Of a DNA stretch of 64,000 nucleotides, positions 21,627 to 31,746 are shown piece by piece. Source of the DNA: Maridesulfovibrio sp. Lineage in GTDB: Bacteria; Desulfobacterota; Desulfovibrionia; Desulfovibrionales; Desulfovibrionaceae. Below the pieces are notes generated by a model. The model had not been told where the DNA came from, ran no database searches, and saw only the letters and a program-made list of their open reading frames with translations. The first letter of the stretch is position 1. Each line of letters opens with the position of its first letter. Location: the NCBI RefSeq assembly GCF_963678865.1, contig NZ_OY787459.1, positions 3,552,501-3,616,500 of the forward strand, written 5' to 3'. Both the position numbers and the translations under genes were made by a program.

Positions 21627-23318
21627 ATGTCAGATAATACAGAGTCCAATGTAGGTAAAAATTTTATTACCGCGATTATTGATAAGGATAATGAAACCGG
21701 CAAATATGAAGGACGGGTGGCAACCCGCTTCCCCCCCGAACCGAACGGCTACCTGCATATAGGTCACGCCAAGTCCATCTGCCTGAATTTCGGGCTTGCC
21801 AAGGACTATAACGGAACCTGTAATTTGCGGTTTGATGACACCAACCCGGTCAAAGAAGATATCGAGTATGTGGAGTCTATCGAAAAGGATGTGCGCTGGC
21901 TCGGTTTCGACTGGGAGGACAGGCTGCATTACTCCTCCGATTATTTTGATCAGCTTTATGCTTTTGCTGTTCAGTTGATCCGGGACGGTAAGGCTTATGT
22001 TGACAGTCTAAGTGCGGATGAAATCCGTGAATACCGTGGCTCCCTCAAGGAACCGGGAAAGAACAGTCCGTATCGTGATCGTACTGTAGAAGAGAATCTT
22101 GATCTCTTCGAGCGCATGAAAAACGGTGAGTTCGCAGATGGTGAGCATGTATTGCGCGCTAAAATCGATATGGCCGCCGCCAATGTCATTCTGCGTGACC
22201 CCACTCTTTACAGGATCAGGAAAGCCCGCCATCACCGCACAGGCGACAAGTGGTGCATCTACCCCATGTACGATTTCACCCATTGCATTTCCGATTCGCT
22301 GGAAAGAATTACTCATTCCATCTGTACACTTGAATTTGAAAATAACCGCGCCCTTTACGATTGGACCCTTGAAACTCTCGGGGCTTACCGTCCGCAGCAG
22401 ATTGAATTTGCAAGGCTCAACCTCAGCTACACCGTTATGAGTAAACGCCGTTTGATTCAGTTGGTGGAGGAAGGTCATGTTGCCGGCTGGGATGATCCGC
22501 GTATGCCTACTATTTCCGGTATGAGAAGGCGTGGGTATTCTCCGGCCTCAATCCGTAATTTCTGTGAACGTATCGGGGTTGCCAAGGCAGCAAATATGGT
22601 TGATTTCGCACTGCTTGAGTTCTCCGTGCGTGAAGACCTCAATGCCCATTCCAACCGGGTGATGGGTGTAATCAATCCCATCAGACTGGTCATTGAAAAC
22701 TACCCTGAGGGTCAGGTTGAGGAATTCGAAGTACAGAACAATCCTGAAGACGAATCCGCCGGAACCCGCAAGGTGCCGTTCTCCAAAACTCTTTACATCG
22801 AGCGTGATGACTTCATGGAAGATGCTCCCAAGAAGTTTTTCAGGCTTTCCGTGGGGCGTGAGGTCCGTCTGCGTGCAGCGTATTATGTGACCTGCAACGA
22901 TGTAATTAAAGACGAGAATGGTGAAGTCGTGGAACTCCGCTGCACTTATGACCCTGAAACACGGGGCGGTTGGTCCAACGATGGCCGTAAGGTCAAGGGA
23001 ACCATCCATTGGGTTTCTGTTGACCATGCTGTTGAAGCCGAGGTCCGTCTGTACGAGCATCTTTTTACCAAAGAAAATCCCATGGACAACAAGGACGGTT
23101 CAGACTTCAAGGACCATATCAATCCTGATTCCCTTGAAGTTCGTACTGCTTATCTGGAGCGTTCTCTTGCAAATGTGGAGCCCGGATTCCGCTGTCAGTT
23201 TGAGAGAATCGGTTATTTCTGCGCCGATCCTGATTCCACTTTGGAAAAACCTGTTTTTAACAGAACAGCCACCTTACGTGATACATGGAAGAAAATTGCC
23301 AATAATCAGAAAAAGTAA
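21627..23318 (+). CDS. glnS: Glutaminyl-tRNA synthetase
   Basis: A class I synthetase of 563 aa, normal for bacterial GlnRS. The HIGH motif is in [15 protein letters not shown] and the KMSKS-equivalent is VMSKRRL. GlnRS-specific stretches include [45 protein letters not shown] and [20 protein letters not shown]. The C-terminal anticodon-binding beta barrels are complete ([20 protein letters not shown]). It charges tRNA-Gln directly in the cytoplasm. AAGGA precedes the start, and the gene is followed by its own terminator. Confidence 0.97.
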   Translation: MSDNTESNVGKNFITAIIDKDNETGKYEGRVATRFPPEPNGYLHIGHAKSICLNFGLAKDYNGTCNLRFDDTNPVKEDIEYVESIEKDVRWLGFDWEDRLHYSSDYFDQLYAFAVQLIRDGKAYVDSLSADEIREYRGSLKEPGKNSPYRDRTVEENLDLFERMKNGEFADGEHVLRAKIDMAAANVILRDPTLYRIRKARHHRTGDKWCIYPMYDFTHCISDSLERITHSICTLEFENNRALYDWTLETLGAYRPQQIEFARLNLSYTVMSKRRLIQLVEEGHVAGWDDPRMPTISGMRRRGYSPASIRNFCERIGVAKAANMVDFALLEFSVREDLNAHSNRVMGVINPIRLVIENYPEGQVEEFEVQNNPEDESAGTRKVPFSKTLYIERDDFMEDAPKKFFRLSVGREVRLRAAYYVTCNDVIKDENGEVVELRCTYDPETRGGWSNDGRKVKGTIHWVSVDHAVEAEVRLYEHLFTKENPMDNKDGSDFKDHINPDSLEVRTAYLERSLANVEPGFRCQFERIGYFCADPDSTLEKPVFNRTATLRDTWKKIANNQKK

Positions 23319-23350
23319 TACTGTGCTTTTGCGGGTGCAGGTAATTTTTG

Positions 23351-23382
23351 ATGCGGGGTCCTTAGGGGTCCCGCATTTTTTG
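23351..23382 (+). terminator. Intrinsic terminator of glnS
   Basis: Stem ATGCGGG/CCCGCAT, extended inward by two wobble and two C-G pairs, followed by six T. Confidence 0.88.
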
Positions 23383-23531
23383 TTCAGGAGGCGCAGTCTT
23401 CCTTGAAATATCTGCGTGATAATAGGGATGAAATGTTTTGTAGAAAGTGTTATTTCTTAGAGTATTGATAATACCGAATCGCGTTGAAACTGTTTTTTAA
23501 GAATGTCTAGATATGAATCGGAGGAAGTGGA

Positions 23532-25040
23532 ATGAGTGCTGAAATTGAAAGCGGTTCCAAGCTGGCAATTGCCATTGCCGGAAGGAGTAATGTCGGTAAG
23601 TCTTCAATTATCCGTGCTCTTTCAGGAATTGAAAGTGGCGAAGTAAATCCTGTCGCAAGCGAAGATGATATGTATCCCCTGACAAGGGCGGAAATCCAAC
23701 CTCTGGGGCCGGTAACTATTTACGATACTGATGCGCATGTTCCCGGTGATGACCGGGCAAGGGTAATAAAAGATGCTCTGTACAGTGTTGATGTGGCTGT
23801 CATTGTTACTGATGAATCGGGTATCCTTGATGAAGAGCGTGAGTTGACAACACTTCTGCTTGATCGCGGAATTCCGTGTGTAATGGTTTTCAATAAAGCG
23901 GATATCAGAAGGCCAAGCCTTGCGGATATGGAGTTCTGCGGTTCGCGCGGAATTCGTTTTGTGGCAACTTCCACTGTGGACGGACGCGGTATTGAGCGGC
24001 TCAAGAAATCCATAACGGCTCTTGCTCCGGAAGAGAACATGCTTGACCCGGTGCTGGCCCGCGACCTTATGGGCAAGGGTGATTTCGTGGTCTGCGTGGT
24101 TTCCGAGGATCCGGTTTCGCCTAAGGGCAGGCTGGGGTTGCCTAAATCACAGGTCTTGCGTGAAATACTTGATGCCGGGGGAATCGCGGTTATTGTTAAA
24201 GAAGGTGAGCTTTACCAGACAATTTCAGGGCATAAGCGGCGCCCGGCCCTTGTTATCGCCGATTCCGAACCGATTAAAAAGGTAATTGACATAATCCCCC
24301 GAGATGTTTCTCTTACTACTTTTCCTATTCTTTTTGCCCGCCATAAAGGCAATCTGGAACAGCTTGTTCGGGGCGCGAATGCTATCGACAATCTGCAGGA
24401 CGGGGACAAGGTGCTGATAGTTGAAGCCTGTCCCCATCATCCCAAGGCTGAAGATCTGGGCAAAGAGATGATTCCTGCGCGTATAGCCGGTTATACTGAC
24501 CGCAATATAATTTTTGAATCCAAGACCGGATGCGGATTGCCTATTGATTTGTCTGAATACCAGTTGGTTGTCCATTGCGGTGCCTGCATGCAGGAAAGAG
24601 CGGACATGCTCCGCAGGATTAGGGATTGTGACCGCCAGCAGGTGCCTATCACCAACTACGGTTTGGCTGTGGCCAAGGTAGACGGGACCCTGCAGCGTCT
24701 GATTGAGCCATTTTCAAAAAGTGAAGCCGATGAATATAAAAAACTGACCGGGAAAATAAATGTATACCGGGGCAGCAATTCGCAGGCTATGCATCTGGTG
24801 GTTCCCGCCGAGATTCATCCCGAAAAGGCCGTGCCGTTCAACCTTATGTATCTTTTCGGGGACATTGAAGTCACTAAACTCCATATCGGTTTTTCTTCCT
24901 TGCCCTTTGCCCGCGGAGGTCAGCAGAAGATCAAGAAATACGTGGAGGAAAACGGGTATTGTTTTTACAAATGGCCCGGACGGGTTCTGGGGGCCGATTT
25001 AGGCGGTCTTCTTGATCCGGAAGATGAGAATGAAGTGTAA
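23532..25040 (+). CDS. hydF: [FeFe] hydrogenase maturation GTPase HydF
   Basis: A protein of 502 aa. The N-terminal GTPase domain has the P-loop G17RSNVGKSS25, DTDAHVPGDD as switch II region, and NKAD. A dimerisation domain follows, and the C-terminal cluster-binding domain carries CPHHP and HCGACM, the cysteines and histidines that bind the [4Fe-4S] cluster. HydF is the scaffold that receives the diiron subcluster made with HydE and HydG and delivers it to the hydrogenase. Its presence implies an [FeFe] hydrogenase, but no hydA, hydE or hydG lies in the window. GGAGGAAG precedes the start. Confidence 0.95.
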   Translation: MSAEIESGSKLAIAIAGRSNVGKSSIIRALSGIESGEVNPVASEDDMYPLTRAEIQPLGPVTIYDTDAHVPGDDRARVIKDALYSVDVAVIVTDESGILDEERELTTLLLDRGIPCVMVFNKADIRRPSLADMEFCGSRGIRFVATSTVDGRGIERLKKSITALAPEENMLDPVLARDLMGKGDFVVCVVSEDPVSPKGRLGLPKSQVLREILDAGGIAVIVKEGELYQTISGHKRRPALVIADSEPIKKVIDIIPRDVSLTTFPILFARHKGNLEQLVRGANAIDNLQDGDKVLIVEACPHHPKAEDLGKEMIPARIAGYTDRNIIFESKTGCGLPIDLSEYQLVVHCGACMQERADMLRRIRDCDRQQVPITNYGLAVAKVDGTLQRLIEPFSKSEADEYKKLTGKINVYRGSNSQAMHLVVPAEIHPEKAVPFNLMYLFGDIEVTKLHIGFSSLPFARGGQQKIKKYVEENGYCFYKWPGRVLGADLGGLLDPEDENEV

Positions 25041-25056
25041 TCGTCAGAGGCTCCTC

Positions 25057-26070
25057 ATGATCAGCGCAAGATTGTATAGATGGTTGGCATCATTTCTGTT
25101 TTTATCCTGCCTAGTGATAGGTATGGCAGCCGTTTGCCATGCAGAGGATGTAAAAATAGGCTTTGTTCATTCAGGAGAGATCATAAATGATAACTCTTTT
25201 AATGAAATGGCTGTTGCCGGATTGCGTAAGCTGCAGAAAGAGCAGCACGTCCGGATACTTACCCGCAGTGCCGGTTTTAGCACGGAAGCCACCCTGAATG
25301 CTGTTGACTCCCTTCTTTCAGAAGGAGTCAGGATTGTGGTTATCAATGGTGCTTCGATCGGCAACCGTTTTGGTGAAATAGCTCTTGATCATCCCGAGGT
25401 TGTTTTTATTTTGGTTGATTCCAGAATTGAGGGTTATCCCAATATTATTTCAATTGACTATGCTCAGGGAAAGGGATCATGTCTGGTCGGGGCGCTGTGT
25501 GCATGGCAGAGTAAAACAGGTAGAATAGGTTTTATCGGCGGTAGCGAACTGCCTGTTATCAAGGATTTCCTGAACGGTTTCATTAAAGGCGTGGAATATT
25601 CAGGCAGGAAAGTTGATGTTATGGTCGATTTCGTACGTAAGGGAGAATCGGAAAAGGGATTCGAGGATCCGCAGCAGGCCAGCATTCTTGCCATGCGTAT
25701 GTACGAGGCCGGGGCTGATATTATTTATGCTGTGGCCGGTTTGTCCGGTAACGGGATTATTCAGGCTGCATGCAAAACGGGAAATCTGGTGGTCGGCGTT
25801 GATTCAGATCAGGATTACATGGCTAAAGGAACGGTCCTGACCAGTATGATGAAAAGGATTGATGTAACTTTGCATAAAGAGGTTCTTGCTGTTCTAAACG
25901 GAACCTATGTACCCGGCCGCAAAGTGTACGGTCTGGCTGATCATGGTGTGGAGCTGACGAAAATGAAGTACAGCAGGCATCTTGTCTCACCGGTTGTGCT
26001 GGAAAAGCTCGATGAGCTCAAAGCGAAACTCATTTCCGGCAAAATTAACTTGAATTTTTCAGCTGAGTAA
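25057..26070 (+). CDS. BMP family periplasmic binding protein
   Basis: A protein of 337 aa from the ATG at 25057, which has AGAGG 6 nt upstream; a longer frame begins inside hydF. It has a signal peptide (MISARLYRW..FLSCLVIGMAAVCHA) cleaved before EDVKIGFV. The mature part matches basic membrane protein/Med-type substrate-binding proteins: SFNEMAVAGLRKLQ, VVINGASIGNRFGEIALDHPEVVFILVDS, GAGADIIYAVAG-like EAGADIIYAVAGLSGNG and VVGVDSDQDYMAKGTVLTSMMKR. These usually bind nucleosides for ABC import, but here no permease or ATPase follows. The next genes are a hybrid kinase and an Hpt protein, so a sensory role is inferred. Confidence 0.85.
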   Translation: MISARLYRWLASFLFLSCLVIGMAAVCHAEDVKIGFVHSGEIINDNSFNEMAVAGLRKLQKEQHVRILTRSAGFSTEATLNAVDSLLSEGVRIVVINGASIGNRFGEIALDHPEVVFILVDSRIEGYPNIISIDYAQGKGSCLVGALCAWQSKTGRIGFIGGSELPVIKDFLNGFIKGVEYSGRKVDVMVDFVRKGESEKGFEDPQQASILAMRMYEAGADIIYAVAGLSGNGIIQAACKTGNLVVGVDSDQDYMAKGTVLTSMMKRIDVTLHKEVLAVLNGTYVPGRKVYGLADHGVELTKMKYSRHLVSPVVLEKLDELKAKLISGKINLNFSAE

Positions 26071-26086
26071 ATAGGGAAGTCTTTTG

Positions 26087-28462
26087 ATGGGGAATTTTTT
26101 CAGGATCAGGCGCAGAATCACCTACGGACTCATAGGTATACTGGCAGCAGTTTTACTGCCGCTGGGATATATATTCCATGAGTTGTATTATGCCGGTGTT
26201 CATGAATCCATTGAATCAAAAGGGAATACTGTTGCGTCCATGGTTGCTTTTTCAAGCAGTGACGCAATTTTGAACTTTCAAGATTACAGGCTTGAAGAAC
26301 TGGTTGAAAATGCCTGTTCCGCCAAGGATATAGTCTCATGCGCCGTATTCGACCACTCCGGTGTCTTGCTTCATCGGTTTGACGAACCGGACAACAAGGA
26401 AGCACACCGGGTTTTATATGTTGAAAGGCGGATTTTAAAAGACGGTGAGTATCTTGGTTTTGTGAGGGTCGGTATTCAGGATGATTCCCTTTCAGGGAGC
26501 CTTGAATTTGTATTGATCTATATTTTGCCCCTGCTTTTTGCCGTCGCACTGGTTGCCGGGATATGTTTGCGGATGTTTATCGGAAGAGTTGTTGTTTCAC
26601 CCATGGTCAAGCTTGCGGAACAGAGCGGTATGGCTGAACTCGGTGAACCCGTGGTTTTTGAAGGAACTGACAGGGATGATGAGATCGGCAGTCTGGCCGG
26701 ATCATTGGAGCGACTTTCTACCCGGTTATCAAGTATGCAGGCTGATCTGGACCGGAGAGTCGCCGAGCGCACTGAAGAATTACAGGGAATGAACCGTATA
26801 CTCAGGGATGAAGTTGATGGTTGCCGTAAAACCGAGCAGGACCTGCGTTCAGCCTTTGAGGAATTGTCCTTCACAGTACGTGAGCTGGAAAAGTCCAAGG
26901 ACAAAGCGGAGACAGCCAGCCGGTTCAAAAGCCAGTTTCTGGCCATGATCAGCCATGAGATCAGGACCCCCATGAATGCCATTCTCGGTATGGGAGACCT
27001 GCTGCTGGAAACGGATCTTGACCCGGAGCAGATGGGCTATGTTGAAATTTTTAGAGGATCAGGGGAACTGCTGCTGAAGATCATCAAGGATATTCTCGAT
27101 TTTGTGCAGATTGAATCCGGGCAGATTGAACTTGTTCCGGTGCCTTTTGATCCCTCGCGCGGTGTGCAGAGTGTGTGTAAAAGTGTGGCTCATTCCGCCC
27201 ATGCAAGGGACATTGAAGTCATTTGCGATATTGATCCGGATATTCCGGCACAGGTTGTTGGCGATTCCGTTCGGGTGCGCCAGATTTTGCTTAATATTGT
27301 TTCTAACGCCGTTAAATTCACCTCCAGCGGAGAGGTTAATGTCCGTTTGAGCATTGAAGAGTCCGGTGATGAGTATGACCGGTTGCTGTACACAGTCAGG
27401 GATACCGGGATTGGTATTCCTGAGGGGCGCCGGGAGAACATTTTTGACAGCTTTGTTCAGGCTGACGGAACCGCTACCCGTGAATACGGCGGGGTCGGAC
27501 TAGGGCTTGCTGCATCTTCCCGGCTTGCAGCCCTTATGGACGGGGATATCCGTTTTGAAAGTGAAAGCGGCAAGGGAAGTATTTTTTATTTTTCTATTCC
27601 GTTCAAGAAATCAGTGCATAAACCAGTGTGCAGTGTGGCTGATTTTTCCGGGACACGGGTGCTGCTCGTGGATGACAACCATACCGTGCGCGAGGTGCTG
27701 GCCCGCAGGATGAAGTCTTTTGGTATTGATGTTGTTGTGGCTGCGGACGGCAATGAGGGGCTAGGTTATCTTGAAGCAGCCCACGAACATGACAGCCCGT
27801 ACGGTCTTCTGCTTGTGGATAGTGATATGCCCGTAATGGCGGGGGTTGACTTCCTTGCAAAAGCACAGCAGAAAAAGTTGCTCCCCGGACGGGTGGCTAT
27901 GATGTTTTCCGCCGGATGTAATGAAGATGATCGGCAGAATGCTCGTATGGCCGGAGCTGATTACACTTTGATAAAGCCTGTTTTTGATGCGGATTTGATT
28001 CGCTGTTTGGCTTCTGTGGAAAATTCCGGCAGTGACAGGTGTAAAGCCGGACAAGGGCTGAGTGTGCTGCTGGTTGAAGATAATGAAGATCATCGTAAAA
28101 TTCTGGAGCTCTTCATCCTTGATACCGGGGCAGAAATAACTGTAGCTGTCGACGGTTTGCAGGCGGTGCAGCTCTTTGCAGAGAACAGTTACGATCTGGT
28201 TTTTATGGATCTGGATCTCCCGGTTCTGGACGGGATTGCGGCTGTACTGAGAATGCGTGAGTTGGAATTGGGAAGCCGGCGTAAGAGAACCATGGTCATC
28301 GCTCTTGCAGCACGGGCTTATAGTTCAAACAGGTTGGAAGCCGCCCGAGCAGGATGTGACGGCTTTATTTCCAAACCAGTGAAGTGGGATACCATAAGGT
28401 CGACGGTTTCGGCTGTTGCCGGAGGTTCCGGTCTCCCGGAAGATATTATAATTTTGGAGTAA
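26087..28462 (+). CDS. Hybrid sensor histidine kinase with two receiver domains
   Basis: A protein of 791 aa from the ATG at 26087, with AGGGA 9 nt upstream; a TTG lies one codon earlier. A membrane segment (about 9-30), a periplasmic part of only about 110 residues, a second segment (about 143-165) and a HAMP/coiled-coil linker lead to HisKA with His290 ([10 protein letters not shown]). The ATP domain has a complete N-box ([10 protein letters not shown]), DTGIGI and GVGLGL. Two receivers follow, with aspartates in [13 protein letters not shown] and [13 protein letters not shown]. It is flanked by a BMP binding protein (16 bp upstream) and an Hpt protein (3 bp downstream), which suggests binding-protein sensing and a His-Asp-His-Asp relay. 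Confidence 0.93.
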   Translation: MGNFFRIRRRITYGLIGILAAVLLPLGYIFHELYYAGVHESIESKGNTVASMVAFSSSDAILNFQDYRLEELVENACSAKDIVSCAVFDHSGVLLHRFDEPDNKEAHRVLYVERRILKDGEYLGFVRVGIQDDSLSGSLEFVLIYILPLLFAVALVAGICLRMFIGRVVVSPMVKLAEQSGMAELGEPVVFEGTDRDDEIGSLAGSLERLSTRLSSMQADLDRRVAERTEELQGMNRILRDEVDGCRKTEQDLRSAFEELSFTVRELEKSKDKAETASRFKSQFLAMISHEIRTPMNAILGMGDLLLETDLDPEQMGYVEIFRGSGELLLKIIKDILDFVQIESGQIELVPVPFDPSRGVQSVCKSVAHSAHARDIEVICDIDPDIPAQVVGDSVRVRQILLNIVSNAVKFTSSGEVNVRLSIEESGDEYDRLLYTVRDTGIGIPEGRRENIFDSFVQADGTATREYGGVGLGLAASSRLAALMDGDIRFESESGKGSIFYFSIPFKKSVHKPVCSVADFSGTRVLLVDDNHTVREVLARRMKSFGIDVVVAADGNEGLGYLEAAHEHDSPYGLLLVDSDMPVMAGVDFLAKAQQKKLLPGRVAMMFSAGCNEDDRQNARMAGADYTLIKPVFDADLIRCLASVENSGSDRCKAGQGLSVLLVEDNEDHRKILELFILDTGAEITVAVDGLQAVQLFAENSYDLVFMDLDLPVLDGIAAVLRMRELELGSRRKRTMVIALAARAYSSNRLEAARAGCDGFISKPVKWDTIRSTVSAVAGGSGLPEDIIILE

Positions 28463-28465
28463 AAG

Positions 28466-28783
28466 ATGTTGTCTGATGAAAAGTCAGGACAGGAACTGTT
28501 CGTTATTAATGACGATCTGAGGGAATTGATTCCGCATTTTGTAATGCACCAGTTTGAGGAATTGGAGCAGATGGAAAGCAGCCTTGAGGCCGGGGATTTG
28601 AAAGAAGTCGGCCGGTTGGGACACAGTTTGAAGGGGGCTGCGGCTAATTTCTGTCTCGACCCTCTCTGCCGGTTGGGTATGGCCATTCAGGATGTTTCCA
28701 AGCTTGGAATGAGCGATGCCCTGTATCCACTTGTAAAGAAGTACCGTTTCTATCTTGGCGAGCTGAAAATTCAGGTCAGCTAG
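28466..28783 (+). CDS. Hpt domain protein
   Basis: A free-standing Hpt domain of 105 aa with the phospho-accepting His53 in LGHSLKGAAANFCL. It starts 3 bp after the hybrid kinase stop, with its ribosome binding site GGAG inside the kinase end, so the two are translationally linked. It probably takes phosphate from the second receiver of the kinase and passes it to a response regulator. No output regulator is adjacent, so the final target is unknown. It ends 4 bp from a convergent gene without a recognisable terminator. Confidence 0.88.
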   Translation: MLSDEKSGQELFVINDDLRELIPHFVMHQFEELEQMESSLEAGDLKEVGRLGHSLKGAAANFCLDPLCRLGMAIQDVSKLGMSDALYPLVKKYRFYLGELKIQVS

Positions 28784-28787
28784 CAAG

Positions 28788-29645
28788 TCATACTTCCAGA
28801 CCACAAGCTGTTGCTGCTGCGATCATAGTTTTGAACCAGCCCGCATTGCTTGCTACGTAGACTTTCTTTTTTTTGCCGCAGAATTTTGACTTGTGGCCGG
28901 CGTTTCCTTTGAATGGATAGATTTTTTCTCCGTATTTGTAGAATAGTTGTGAAAGTATTTGTAACGGACCGGCCAGATCGTATCCCTTTTCCATACCGGA
29001 AAGCGGGGAAAGGCCAAGGCTTAATATTTCCTTACCCTCGGATTGAAATATTTTTATGGCCTGCAACAATGTGAAGGCGGAAGTCCCGTTGACTGCTTCG
29101 GAACAAATGCGATCGAAATTGTGGTAGTAGCCCACGATTTTTCCGCAGGAGTAAATGGGGTCAAAACCGGTAAAACCAAGCCGTCTGCCCTCTCTGCGAG
29201 CCCAGAAAAATCGGACATCTTCTTCGTCTTTTTTTGGCAGGGGTCTGGTCAGGAATGAAAGCTCCCTGCCACCTCTCCTTTCCACTCCGATCTGGTAAAC
29301 GCTGTAACCTTGCGTAAAAAGAGCTTTTGCAAGTTCTTCTCCGATTTGGACAAGAGTTAATTTGTCGACGTGCTGTTCAAGAATCCTGATGAGTGTAAGT
29401 CGGTCCGACTGTTTTGCTACAGGTTCGGAAAGAACGACAGCGTGTTTTCCCATATGCAGGGGATTGATTTCAATCCATGATATATAGCCTACATGTTTCA
29501 GCAGGGCATGCTGCAATCCCGGTTGCATGGTTGAGTATGCCATGCAGTTGCTGCCGTACATCTTCGTATAAGGCAACAGAGCCGGTATACAGTCAGGGTT
29601 ATTACTCCGCAGAAAGTGTGCTTGTGTAGATCTGTTTAAATTCAT
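28788..29645 (-). CDS. DUF2156 (GNAT-like, MprF C-terminal-like) protein
   Basis: A protein of 285 aa. The C-terminal half matches the pattern of DUF2156 and the LPG synthase C-terminal domain: FFWARREGRRLGFTGFDPIYS, GTSAFTLLQAIKIFQSEGKEILSLGLSPLSGMEKG, and KYGEKIYPFKGNAGHKSKFCGKKKKVYVASN. In MprF this double-GNAT domain transfers amino acids from tRNA to lipid, but the present protein has no membrane part, so the acceptor is unknown. The cysteines (KFCGKK, TACGLEV) are not conserved family features as far as I can judge. No good ribosome binding site is seen at the chosen start. Confidence 0.65.
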   Translation of the reverse strand: MNLNRSTQAHFLRSNNPDCIPALLPYTKMYGSNCMAYSTMQPGLQHALLKHVGYISWIEINPLHMGKHAVVLSEPVAKQSDRLTLIRILEQHVDKLTLVQIGEELAKALFTQGYSVYQIGVERRGGRELSFLTRPLPKKDEEDVRFFWARREGRRLGFTGFDPIYSCGKIVGYYHNFDRICSEAVNGTSAFTLLQAIKIFQSEGKEILSLGLSPLSGMEKGYDLAGPLQILSQLFYKYGEKIYPFKGNAGHKSKFCGKKKKVYVASNAGWFKTMIAAATACGLEV

Positions 29646-29785
29646 TTTTCTAAAAAAAATATGTTTTTGTTTTTTTATATATCAAAATTAGCCTCAGGTT
29701 CAAGTGGCTGCAGGTACTTACTTGCAGTGAGCATAAGAATGCTCTACAGCAATGTAAGTTTTAGAAATTTCAAGCAGGAGTGAAG

Positions 29786-30730
29786 ATGGTAAATTCCCTG
29801 TGTCGTTTAATTGAAGGGCATTTTCTTTTTCTAGCAGTCGCTTTGAGTATGGCTGCTTTTATTGAACCGTCCATGTTCATATGGATGAAGCCGCACATTG
29901 CCCTCAGTCTGGGGATTATTATGTTCGGTATGGGACTTACCCTTGAGTTCAGTGATTTTGCGGCGGCTGTTAAAAATTATAAAGCTATCGGTCTGGGAAT
30001 GCTGCTGCAATATACAGTCATGCCTGCGTTGGCTGTAGCCTTTTCCGTATTGTTCGGCCTTCCGCAGGAGGCTCTGATAGGTATGGTGGTAGTAGGAGCC
30101 TGTCCCGGCGGGACGGCATCAAATGTCATTGTGCATCTTGCAAAGGCCAATGTGGCCCTTTCGGTAACCATGACGCTTGTTTCCACTTGCCTTGCCCCGT
30201 TGCTTACCCCGCTGATTATCTATGTGATACTCAACCAGCAGATTGAGATACCTTTTTTGCCTATGGTTAAGTCCGTTTTCTGGATTGTGATTTTCCCTTT
30301 GGTGGATGGACTGGTCCTGCGCAGAGTGTTTAAGCGTAGATTGGATCCTTTACTGCATATTTTCCCTTCAATCTCAATTATGGTAATTGCCATGCTCGTA
30401 GCCTGTATTATCGGCTTGAACCGTGATCTGCTGGCTTCCTTTCCTGTGTTGGTATTTGCTGCGGTAGCTCTGCATAATCTGGGCGGTTTGGGGGCCGGAT
30501 ACGGAGCCGGAAGGCTCGCCGGATTCAATCATCGTGACAGCGTAACCATTGCCATTGAAGTCGGTATGCAGAATTCCGGTCTGGGGGTTGCTCTGGCAAC
30601 TAAATATTTCGGTATAGCGAGTGCCTTGCCCGGAGCCTTGTTCAGTCTCTGGCATAATATTTCTGGAATATTGCTTGCCAACCGTAACAGGGCAGTTTTT
30701 TCAGGAGGAGAGAATGTCGAAAAGTCTTGA
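29786..30730 (+). CDS. Bile acid:sodium symporter (BASS) family transporter
   Basis: A protein of 314 aa with about ten hydrophobic segments. Family motifs are SLGIIMFGMGLTLEFSDF, GMVVVGACPGGTASNVIVHLAKANVALSVTMT and ITIEVGMQN-like VTIAIEVGMQNSGLGVALA. The glycine- and proline-rich crossover GACPGGTASN forms the sodium-binding core in this fold. The substrate is probably an organic anion such as pantoate or a keto acid. The start at 29786 has AGGAG 5 nt upstream. It overlaps the following YkgJ gene by 17 bp. Two small hairpins lie upstream at 29708-29744. Confidence 0.88.
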   Translation: MVNSLCRLIEGHFLFLAVALSMAAFIEPSMFIWMKPHIALSLGIIMFGMGLTLEFSDFAAAVKNYKAIGLGMLLQYTVMPALAVAFSVLFGLPQEALIGMVVVGACPGGTASNVIVHLAKANVALSVTMTLVSTCLAPLLTPLIIYVILNQQIEIPFLPMVKSVFWIVIFPLVDGLVLRRVFKRRLDPLLHIFPSISIMVIAMLVACIIGLNRDLLASFPVLVFAAVALHNLGGLGAGYGAGRLAGFNHRDSVTIAIEVGMQNSGLGVALATKYFGIASALPGALFSLWHNISGILLANRNRAVFSGGENVEKS

Positions 30731-31472
30731 TGAAATTATTGATGACGGACTTGCATACGTGTTGCCCCTGTTTAAGGAGCACCCGGAGATGGTCAGGTTT
30801 TTACGGGAAATGAGCATGGCCGTATGTGCGGACTGCGGAAGTATCACCCCGGAGATGCAGCAGTTCCCCTTACTGCTGGCTGAAAAAGGAACTGCGTTGT
30901 TTGGCGCGAATTTCAGTGCCGTGTTAGGACAGGTGGAAAATCTGGACCCTGAATTTAAAGTTGTCTGTGCTGCCGGATGTTCGTACTGCTGTTCTTCCCA
31001 CATAACCTTGAGCCCGCAGGAAGCTTTCCGTATTGCGCTCCATCTGGCGGCTGATCGCCCTGAAGATGAATTCATCCGCCTGACGGAAGAATGCTTGTCC
31101 GCAGCCAGCGAGTTTGTTCCCGGTCAGCTCAAGGTGTTTGCGCAAAGTTATTTCCAGCCCTGTCCATTTTTAAAAGATAACCGGTGTTCCATTTATGAAG
31201 TGCGGCCTATCCTTTGCCGAAATTGGATTTCCACGGACCTTGAGGCCTGCAGGAAAAGTTTCAATACGCAAAACAAAGTGACCGTGCCGCAGAATGCCCT
31301 GATTATGGTCCAGAAGGATCTTATTTTTACCGGGCAGCAGGCCTATCTTGCCGGATTCGGCATAGAGGGCGGCATTGGATCGTTCATGCCCATGTTGGCG
31401 CAGATATTGACCGATTATGAAGGCAGCTATGCCAAATGGCTCGGCGGAGAAAAATTAAACGGTCAGCTTTAG
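30714..31472 (+). CDS. YkgJ family cysteine-cluster protein
   Basis: A protein of 252 aa. The central region has CAAGCSYCCSS and, later, FLKDNRCSIYEVRPILCRNW, which match the CxxxCxxCC...CxIYexRPxxCR pattern of the YkgJ zinc- or iron-chelating family. The N-terminal 80 residues carry two further cysteines (CADCGS). Function is unknown for the family. The start at 30714 is supported by AGGAGGAG directly upstream and lies inside the end of the transporter gene, so translation is probably coupled. Confidence 0.75.
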   Translation: MSKSLDEIIDDGLAYVLPLFKEHPEMVRFLREMSMAVCADCGSITPEMQQFPLLLAEKGTALFGANFSAVLGQVENLDPEFKVVCAAGCSYCCSSHITLSPQEAFRIALHLAADRPEDEFIRLTEECLSAASEFVPGQLKVFAQSYFQPCPFLKDNRCSIYEVRPILCRNWISTDLEACRKSFNTQNKVTVPQNALIMVQKDLIFTGQQAYLAGFGIEGGIGSFMPMLAQILTDYEGSYAKWLGGEKLNGQL

Positions 31473-31487
31473 GGTTGCCTCCAGAGG

Positions 31488-31528
31488 CTGGGGAAGGTGA
31501 ACTTTTGGGAAAAGTTCCCCTTCCCCAG
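31488..31528. repeat. Intergenic hairpin A (long GC/AT inverted repeat)
   Basis: Arms of 19 nt (31488-31506 and 31510-31528) with one mismatch and a GGG centre. It begins CTGGGGAAGG and ends CCTTCCCCAG. It lies just after the YkgJ gene and can act as a transcription barrier; it belongs to a type of intergenic repeat I associate with Desulfovibrio genomes. Confidence 0.75.
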
Positions 31529-31590
31529 ACCCCATCCCCTCAAAACTTTTCAGTTTGTTTCACATATAGTTTGTTAAGATGATTTTTAAA

Positions 31591-31632
31591 TAAGAAGGCC
31601 GTAATATCTCAGTAGATATTACGGCCTTCTTA
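31591..31632. repeat. Intergenic hairpin B, AAGGCCGTAATAT family copy 1
   Basis: Perfect 19-bp arms with a CAGT loop. The core AAGGCCGTAATAT/ATATTACGGCCTT is shared with the palindrome at 48363, and both copies are followed by a CGAAGCGGC(G/T)AAGC tail (here about 31650). Confidence 0.85.
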
Positions 31633-31685
31633 ATGGCTTTTTATTATACGAAGCGGCGAAGCCCTAATAAAAGTTTTTGAAGAGT

Positions 31686-31717
31686 CCAGAGAAACTTTTT
31701 ACAAAAAGTTTCTCTGG
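31686..31717. repeat. Intergenic hairpin C
   Basis: CCAGAGAAACTTTTT-AC-AAAAAGTTTCTCTGG, perfect 15-bp arms with a 2-nt centre. It lies next to the trpB stop and probably helps terminate trpB transcripts coming from the minus strand. Confidence 0.8.
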
Positions 31718-31746
31718 CCCTCGGAGAGCCGCCGAAGGCATACCTG

